NCBI GenBank assembly: GCA_016779285.1
Contig: JADHNV010000031.1
Span: 1 to 11,396, forward strand
Length of the DNA: 11,396 nucleotides
DNA from: SAR86 cluster bacterium
GTDB taxonomy: Bacteria; Pseudomonadota; Gammaproteobacteria; Magnimaribacterales; D2472
Reading direction: 5' to 3'
Positions 7,763 through 11,396 of this stretch are shown here, piece after piece. Position 1 is the first letter of the stretch; the number at the start of each line of letters is the position of its first letter. Under the pieces are notes generated by a model, which ran no database searches, was not told the DNA's origin, and saw nothing but the letters and a program-made list of their open reading frames with translations. Position numbers and translations under genes: made by a program.

Positions 7763-7790
7763 TTGTTTTTACTCACAATTAATGTATAAA
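7763..7790 (+). promoter_or_regulatory. Possible sigma70 promoter of the ilv operon
   Basis: TTGTTT (7763-7768), a 16-bp spacer and TATAAA (7785-7790) lie in the 91-bp gap after rluD. The -10 is one mismatch from consensus; the -35 keeps only TTG. A start near 7797 would give a leader of about 26 bases, too short for a classical ilv attenuator with a leader peptide. Transcription from rluD could also contribute, since no GC-rich terminator separates them. Confidence 0.4.
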
Positions 7791-7794
7791 ACCC

Positions 7795-7810
7795 TTTACT
7801 TAAAAGTAAA
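7795..7810. repeat. Perfect 7-bp inverted repeat at the predicted ilv transcription start
   Basis: TTTACTT (7795-7801), AA spacer, AAGTAAA (7804-7810). It sits between the predicted -10 box and the ATG at 7823, overlapping the likely start point, a position where a dimeric repressor would block transcription. As RNA the two-base loop would open to a shorter AU stem and would be weak, so a DNA-binding site is the better reading. Function is inference. Confidence 0.4.
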
Positions 7811-7822
7811 TACCTTGAATTC

Positions 7823-9559
7823 ATGAAACTTTCAGGCGGAGATCTGCTAATGCGCGCTCTCAAAGACGAGGGAGTCAAGTTTATTTTCGGGTATCCTGGC
7901 GGTGCTGCGCTTCACATCTACGATTCTATTTTTAAACAAAAAGCATGTGAGCATATTTTGGTTCGCCATGAGCAGGGAGCTACCCACGCCGCAGATGGAT
8001 ATTCTCGGGCAACTGGAAAACCAGGCGTTGCCTTGGTTACTTCCGGACCTGGTGCAACGAATGCAATAACAGGGCTTGCCACTGCTTATATGGATTCAAT
8101 TCCGCTCATTGTTATTTCTGGTCAGGTGCAAAGTCATTTAATCGGCACTGATTCATTTCAGGAAACAGACATGATCGGAATATCTCGACCAATTGTTAAA
8201 CATAGTTTTATTGTTCAAAATACTGAAGATATTCCTAGGATTGTTCAGGAAGCTTTTCACATAGCAACAACTGGAAGACCTGGTCCAGTGGTTATTGATA
8301 TTCCAAAAGATAAAACTGATCCTTCACAGCTTTACGAATATAAAAGAGCCAAAGAGATTTCTTTGAGATCTTATCAACCAAGGGTGCTCCCTCATCCAGG
8401 TCAAATTAAAAAAGCTTGTAAAAAGATTTTGTCTGCAGAGCGACCAGTCATTTATGCAGGCGGTGGAGTTATTTTAGGAAATGCTCACAAGGAATTAATT
8501 GCCCTCAATAAAATACTTAAAGCTCCTGTAACTAATACATTGATGGGTCTTGGATCTTATCCTGCCAAAGATAAACATTTTATGGGAATGCTTGGAATGC
8601 ATGGGACCTATCAAGCTAATATGGCAATGCATAATGCAGATGTTATTATTGCAATTGGCGCAAGATTTGATGATCGAATTACCAATACTCCTTCATTGTT
8701 TGCTCCAAATGCAAGAATTGTTCATATAGATGTTGATCCAGCTTCAATCTCCAAAATTATTAATGCAGATATACCTATTGTTGGTCAAGTAAGAGAATCC
8801 TTAAATGCATTAATAAAAGAGATAAAACGTTCTAAGATTAAAATTGATACCGAGGCTCTTGAGTTATGGAATCAACAAGTTGCTCAATGGAAAAAAAAAC
8901 ATGGCCTTGATCATGAGCTGTATCTTAAGAAGAATAAATCTCAAATGATCCTTCCTCAGGTTGTTGTTCAAGAACTTTATCATGCTACAAATGGCAATGC
9001 TTGGGTTACTTCTGACGTTGGTCAGCATCAAATGTTTGTGGCTCAGTATTATCATTTTAATAAGCCCAGACGTTGGGTAAATTCTGGTGGGTTAGGTACC
9101 ATGGGGTTTGGTTTGCCTGCAGCTATGGGAGTTAAATTAGCTTACCCAAAAGATGAGGTTGTATGCGTGACTGGTGAAGGCAGTATCCAAATGTGCATCC
9201 AAGAGCTATCAACTTGCTTGCAATATAATCTGCCGATAAAAATTATCAATATTAATAACGAGGCATTAGGAATGGTAAGACAATGGCAGGATATGAACTA
9301 TGGAGGGCGATACTCAGCCAGTACATATTCAGATTCTTTACCAGACTTTGTAAACCTTGCTCGATCGTATGGGCACGTTGGAATGAAGGTCACTAAGCAA
9401 TCACAGCTTAAGAAAACCCTAGAAAAAGCATTTGCTATGAAAGATAGATTAGTTTTTATTGATGTATATGTAGATCCAAATGAACATGTCTATCCTATGC
9501 TAGTTTCTCCTAATGGCAGCATGAAGGACATGTGGATTAAAAAAAATACCAAAGCATGA
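7823..9559 (+). CDS. ilvI: Acetolactate synthase, large catalytic subunit (IlvI/IlvB type)
   Basis: Thiamine-diphosphate enzyme making 2-acetolactate from two pyruvates (valine, leucine) or 2-aceto-2-hydroxybutyrate from pyruvate and 2-oxobutyrate (isoleucine), the first common step of branched-chain synthesis. At 578 residues it is full length. The N-terminal PYR domain has FGYPGGAALHIYD (22-34) and catalytic E50 in VRHEQGATHAADGY; LVTSGPGATN is at 71-80. The central FAD domain includes AIGARFDDRITN (277-288). The C-terminal domain has the ThDP/Mg motif G451-E-G-S454...N478-N479 and QWQDMNYGGRYS (487-498). GEGS instead of GDGS is a usual variant in this family. The ATG at 7823 fits the family N-terminus (MKLSGG); no SD is visible. 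It overlaps ilvH by 4 bp, and coupling would keep subunits balanced. Anabolic rather than catabolic (AlsS) is supported by the following ilvH and ilvC. Confidence 0.97.
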   Translation: MKLSGGDLLMRALKDEGVKFIFGYPGGAALHIYDSIFKQKACEHILVRHEQGATHAADGYSRATGKPGVALVTSGPGATNAITGLATAYMDSIPLIVISGQVQSHLIGTDSFQETDMIGISRPIVKHSFIVQNTEDIPRIVQEAFHIATTGRPGPVVIDIPKDKTDPSQLYEYKRAKEISLRSYQPRVLPHPGQIKKACKKILSAERPVIYAGGGVILGNAHKELIALNKILKAPVTNTLMGLGSYPAKDKHFMGMLGMHGTYQANMAMHNADVIIAIGARFDDRITNTPSLFAPNARIVHIDVDPASISKIINADIPIVGQVRESLNALIKEIKRSKIKIDTEALELWNQQVAQWKKKHGLDHELYLKKNKSQMILPQVVVQELYHATNGNAWVTSDVGQHQMFVAQYYHFNKPRRWVNSGGLGTMGFGLPAAMGVKLAYPKDEVVCVTGEGSIQMCIQELSTCLQYNLPIKIININNEALGMVRQWQDMNYGGRYSASTYSDSLPDFVNLARSYGHVGMKVTKQSQLKKTLEKAFAMKDRLVFIDVYVDPNEHVYPMLVSPNGSMKDMWIKKNTKA

Positions 9560-10035
9560 AAAGGATCATATCAATATTAATTGAAAATAAATCTGGGGCT
9601 CTCGCGCGTGTAGTTGGCTTATTTCATCAACGTGGTTACAACATTGAAACTCTAAATGTTGGGCCAGTTTTTGATGGAAGTTATTCTAGGATGTCAGTCA
9701 CCACAAGAGGCTCGGAAAATGATGTTGAGCAAATAACAAAACAAATAAATAAAATTATTGATGTTATAAAAGTTTCTGATTTAACAGAAGGCGATCACCA
9801 TGAATATGAATTTATTTTGATTAAGTTTAAGCACAGTGAAAAAATACAAAAAATTCTCAAGAGTTTAAATGGAAAAATCCATGAAAAAAATCAGGATATT
9901 ATGGTGATGTCAGCTTGGGGATCATTTGGTGAAATCGAACTAGCAATTAAAGCTATGGGCAAAGTAAATATTCTTGAGATAGCAAGGTCTGGAAGCATAG
10001 GATTGCATGAAGGTGAAAAGGTTTTAAAAATTTAG
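9556..10035 (+). CDS. ilvH: Acetolactate synthase, small regulatory subunit
   Basis: Regulatory partner of the catalytic subunit; it raises activity and confers valine feedback inhibition. The 159-residue protein has an N-terminal ACT domain (about 1-75) starting MKRIISILIENKSGALARVVGLFHQRGYNIETL. N11, G14 and N29, the residues at the valine site in E. coli IlvH, are all kept, so feedback inhibition is expected. The second half (76-159) aligns only loosely with E. coli: EYEFILIKF, a short helix, then MVMSAWGSFGEIELAIKAMG and a conserved end, ILEIARSGSIGLHEGEKVLKI. It is slightly shorter than the E. coli protein through a reduced loop near 90-110. The ATG overlaps the ilvI stop; the TAG stop overlaps the ilvC ribosome binding site. 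Activity therefore appears tied closely to the operon. Confidence 0.95.
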   Translation: MKRIISILIENKSGALARVVGLFHQRGYNIETLNVGPVFDGSYSRMSVTTRGSENDVEQITKQINKIIDVIKVSDLTEGDHHEYEFILIKFKHSEKIQKILKSLNGKIHEKNQDIMVMSAWGSFGEIELAIKAMGKVNILEIARSGSIGLHEGEKVLKI

Positions 10036-10039
10036 GAGA
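10034..10039 (+). promoter_or_regulatory. Strong Shine-Dalgarno of ilvC
   Basis: AGGAGA, 8 bases before the ilvC ATG (10048) and overlapping the ilvH TAG stop (10033-10035). It is the clearest ribosome binding site in the window, fitting the high level of ketol-acid reductoisomerase usually needed, and it favours translation re-initiation after ilvH. Confidence 0.75.
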
Positions 10040-10047
10040 CAAATAGG

Positions 10048-11091
10048 ATGAAAATTTTTTATGAAGATGATGCTGATATCTCAATTATTCAAAAGCTTAA
10101 AGTTACTGTAGTTGGTTATGGTTCTCAGGGGCATGCTCATGCAAATAACCTGCATGAATCTGGAGTAGATGTTACCGTTGCTTTACGTGAAGGATCATCA
10201 TCATGGTCCAAAGCAAAAAATGCTGGGCTGAAAGTAGCCAAAGTTTCTGATGCAGTTAGTGATGCAGATTTGGTCATGATATTGGCACCAGATGAATTTC
10301 AACATGGTTTGTATGAATCAGAGATTAAACCTAATTTAAAACCAAATGCAGTTCTTGCATTTGCACATGGATTCAATATCCATTTTAAAAAAATTATCCC
10401 TGCTGAAACTACTTCCGTGATTATGATTGCCCCCAAAGGGCCAGGGCATACTGTTAGGAGCACTTATGTAAATGGCGGAGGAGTTCCCTCTTTAATTGCA
10501 ATATACCAAGATGGCGTAAATCCTATCAGTCATAGCGCAAAAGAGATTGCTCTTTCCTATGCCAAAGCTAACGGAGGAACCAGAGCCGGCGTGCTTGAGA
10601 CTACATTTAAAGAGGAAACCGAAACAGATTTATTTGGCGAGCAAGCAGTTTTATGCGGGGGGATGACTGCACTTATCAAAGCTGGCTATGAAACATTAGT
10701 TGAGGCAGGTTATAGTCCAGAAATGGCTTATTTTGAATGCTTGCATGAAACAAAATTAATTGTTGACCTAATTCATGAGGGCGGGATTGCTAATATGCAT
10801 TATTCTATTTCTAACACTGCTGAATTTGGAGACTATGTGAGTGGCCCAGAGATTATTACAGATACTACAAAACAATCTATGAGAGAAATATTAAAAAGGA
10901 TTCAAACTGGTGAATTTGCTGATAATTTTTTGAATGATTGTAGGCAAAGTAATGATGGATCAGGTGGTCCAATCATGAAAGCAAATCGAAAAAATACAGC
11001 CTCTCATTCAATTGAGCAGATTGGTTCAGAGCTTAGATCAAAGATGAAGTTTCTTAATTCTGAACGCTTAGTAAATAAAGACAAAAATTAG
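10048..11091 (+). CDS. ilvC: Ketol-acid reductoisomerase, class I short form
   Basis: Cytosolic Mg2+- and NAD(P)H-dependent enzyme converting 2-acetolactate or 2-aceto-2-hydroxybutyrate to the dihydroxy acids, the second step of valine/isoleucine synthesis. It has 347 residues; class I enzymes are usually near 330-340, and the extra length is a polar tail (KFLNSERLVNKDKN). The Rossmann motif is G23-Y-G-S-Q-G28, and the cofactor loop LREGSSSW (46-53) carries R47 and serines typical of NADPH preference. AHGFN gives H108. Metal ligands are D194 and E198 (DLFGEQ), E230 and E234 (ECLHE); S255 in HYSIS is the catalytic serine. All are intact. Third gene of the ilv operon; ilvD, ilvE and leuA are not present here. 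The last codons and stop lie inside the predicted UP element of the following rrn promoter. Confidence 0.97.
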   Translation: MKIFYEDDADISIIQKLKVTVVGYGSQGHAHANNLHESGVDVTVALREGSSSWSKAKNAGLKVAKVSDAVSDADLVMILAPDEFQHGLYESEIKPNLKPNAVLAFAHGFNIHFKKIIPAETTSVIMIAPKGPGHTVRSTYVNGGGVPSLIAIYQDGVNPISHSAKEIALSYAKANGGTRAGVLETTFKEETETDLFGEQAVLCGGMTALIKAGYETLVEAGYSPEMAYFECLHETKLIVDLIHEGGIANMHYSISNTAEFGDYVSGPEIITDTTKQSMREILKRIQTGEFADNFLNDCRQSNDGSGGPIMKANRKNTASHSIEQIGSELRSKMKFLNSERLVNKDKN

Positions 11092-11131
11092 TTATAAAAC
11101 TAGTTGATATTTCCAACTAAGGGTATACAAT
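11081..11131 (+). promoter_or_regulatory. rrn promoter with UP element, overlapping the ilvC stop codon
   Basis: The -35 TTGATA (11104-11109) and -10 TACAAT (11126-11131) are each one mismatch from consensus, with a 16-bp spacer. Upstream, 11083-11099 matches the E. coli UP-element consensus at about 13 of 15 defined positions (A-run, TT, TT, A-run), and its final AAAA (11096-11099) is four bases before the -35, the phase seen in rrn P1 promoters. The ilvC TAG is at 11089-11091, so half the UP element is coding. Transcription would start near 11137-11139. Only one promoter is visible; a second could lie inside ilvC. A 6-bp inverted repeat (11101-11106 with 11114-11119) spans the -35 box. Confidence 0.75.
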
Positions 11132-11139
11132 TCTTCGTT

Positions 11140-11192
11140 CCGGCCCAGAGTCGGCAAGTTCTTTTAACATATTTGGTTACTCGTGTGGGTGT
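11140..11192 (+). promoter_or_regulatory. rrn leader antitermination site: boxB-like hairpin, boxA, boxC
   Basis: A boxB-like stem (11140-11144 with 11150-11154, one G-T pair, five-base loop) is followed by boxA GTTCTTTTAACA (11158-11169), one inserted T different from the E. coli rrn boxA core, and boxC CGTGTGGGTGT (11182-11192), close to the E. coli leader sequence GTGTGGGC. The order and spacing match enterobacterial rrn leaders, where boxA recruits NusB/NusE for Rho-resistant rRNA transcription. This supports a functional promoter just upstream and gammaproteobacterial origin. Confidence 0.75.
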
Positions 11193-11217
11193 TCAAAATA
11201 CGAGATATATATTTTTA

Positions 11218-11245
11218 GTTACTTTTAATATTTTATAAAAGTAGC
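11218..11245 (+). other. Hairpin in the pre-16S leader
   Basis: A perfect 8-bp inverted repeat, TACTTTTA (11220-11227) and TAAAAGTA (11236-11243), extended outward by a T-G and a G-C pair, with an 8-base AU loop. It ends about 12 bases before the mature 16S 5' end. Such local leader stems may help 16S maturation; the long RNase III stem cannot be seen because its 3' half lies beyond the window. Confidence 0.45.
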
Positions 11246-11257
11246 ACAACATGATTT

Positions 11258-11396
11258 TAATTGAAGAGTTTGATCATGGCTCAGATTGAACGCTGGCGGT
11301 AGGCTTAACACATGCAAGTCGTGCGAGAAAGTATCTTCGGATATGAGTAGAGCGGCGGACGGGTGAGTAACGCGTAGGAATCTACCTAGTAGAAGG
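11258..11396 (+). rRNA. rrs: 16S ribosomal RNA, 5' end (3' truncated by window edge)
   Basis: The first ~139 bases of 16S rRNA. Universal landmarks are in order: TTGAAGAGTTTGATCATGG from 11261 (the 27F primer site), ATTGAACGCTGGCGG (11285-11299), AACACATGCAAGTCG (11307-11321) and GGCGGACGGGTGAGTAACGC (11354-11373). The mature start is set by alignment to E. coli position 1. Variable region V1 is short and closes with a UUCG tetraloop on a TATC/GATA stem (11332-11343). The sequence resembles marine Gammaproteobacteria, SAR86-like from memory; a 16S database search would settle this. Confidence 0.97.

Noticed and set aside
7756..7770. AAAAAAC-TT-GTTTTT as a terminator for rluD
   Set aside because: After opening the impossible two-base loop only five A-T pairs remain, with no GC in the stem, so it would not terminate efficiently; part of it overlaps the candidate ilv -35.
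7588..7878. 96-residue open frame on the - strand spanning the rluD end and ilvI start
   Set aside because: No family features; it is antisense to rluD and ilvI motifs and covers the ilv promoter. Several similar antisense frames (73-330, 1225-1518, 1797-1988, 3475-3681, 7309-7506, 8864-9055) are also shadows, as is 6281-6484 (+) antisense to bamD.
9173..9184. GEGS instead of GDGS in the acetolactate synthase ThDP motif as a sign of inactivation
   Set aside because: GEGS occurs in many active large subunits as I recall; the rest of the motif, including NN, and catalytic E50 are intact.
1..11396. Mobile element, CRISPR, defence or toxin-antitoxin system
   Set aside because: No transposase, integrase, terminal repeats, spaced direct repeats or defence domains seen; all genes are accounted for by metabolic, transport and housekeeping families.

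Overview
This AT-rich window comes from a gammaproteobacterium with ordinary chromosomal housekeeping content. The evidence is bamD divergent from rluD, an ilvIHC-type operon, and the 5' end of a 16S rRNA gene preceded by an enterobacterial-style rrn leader. The small gaps, low GC, few Shine-Dalgarno (SD) sequences and the 16S 5' end suggest a streamlined marine lineage. SAR86 is my best guess from memory of its 16S, not checked by any search.

Layout. 1-731 is the 3' end of an RND efflux permease (+). 761-2430 holds three + strand genes in a row: a small DUF1543-like protein, a single-domain cupin, and a TauD/TfdA-type Fe(II)/2-oxoglutarate dioxygenase. 2432-3133 is a class I glutamine amidotransferase on the - strand, meeting the dioxygenase tail to tail with one base between them. 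A 36-bp divergent gap leads to a sodium:alanine (AGCS) symporter (3170-4687), joined by a 4-bp stop/start overlap to a beta-lactamase-fold serine hydrolase (4684-5895). 5903-6718 is bamD (-), with rluD (6808-7731, +) divergent from it. 7823-11091 is the branched-chain amino acid operon: acetolactate synthase large subunit, small subunit (4-bp overlap), and ketol-acid reductoisomerase. From about 11258 to the window edge is the start of 16S rRNA.

How it works together. The ilv genes encode the first two steps of valine/isoleucine synthesis, and the small subunit keeps the residues used for valine feedback. Downstream, the rrn promoter begins inside the last codons of ilvC: a near-consensus UP element, TTGATA, 16 bp, TACAAT, then boxB-like, boxA and boxC antitermination elements. 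The 1-5.9 kb part looks like uptake and catabolism of organic nitrogen or sulfur compounds, but no substrate can be read from sequence.

I see no mobile element, CRISPR array, tRNA or defence system, and no gene-free stretch longer than about 170 bp. The most notable points are architectural. The order bamD | rluD ... 16S resembles E. coli, but ilv genes sit where pgeF-clpB lie in E. coli. The rrn UP element overlaps the ilvC stop codon. A perfect inverted repeat lies at the probable ilv transcription start.
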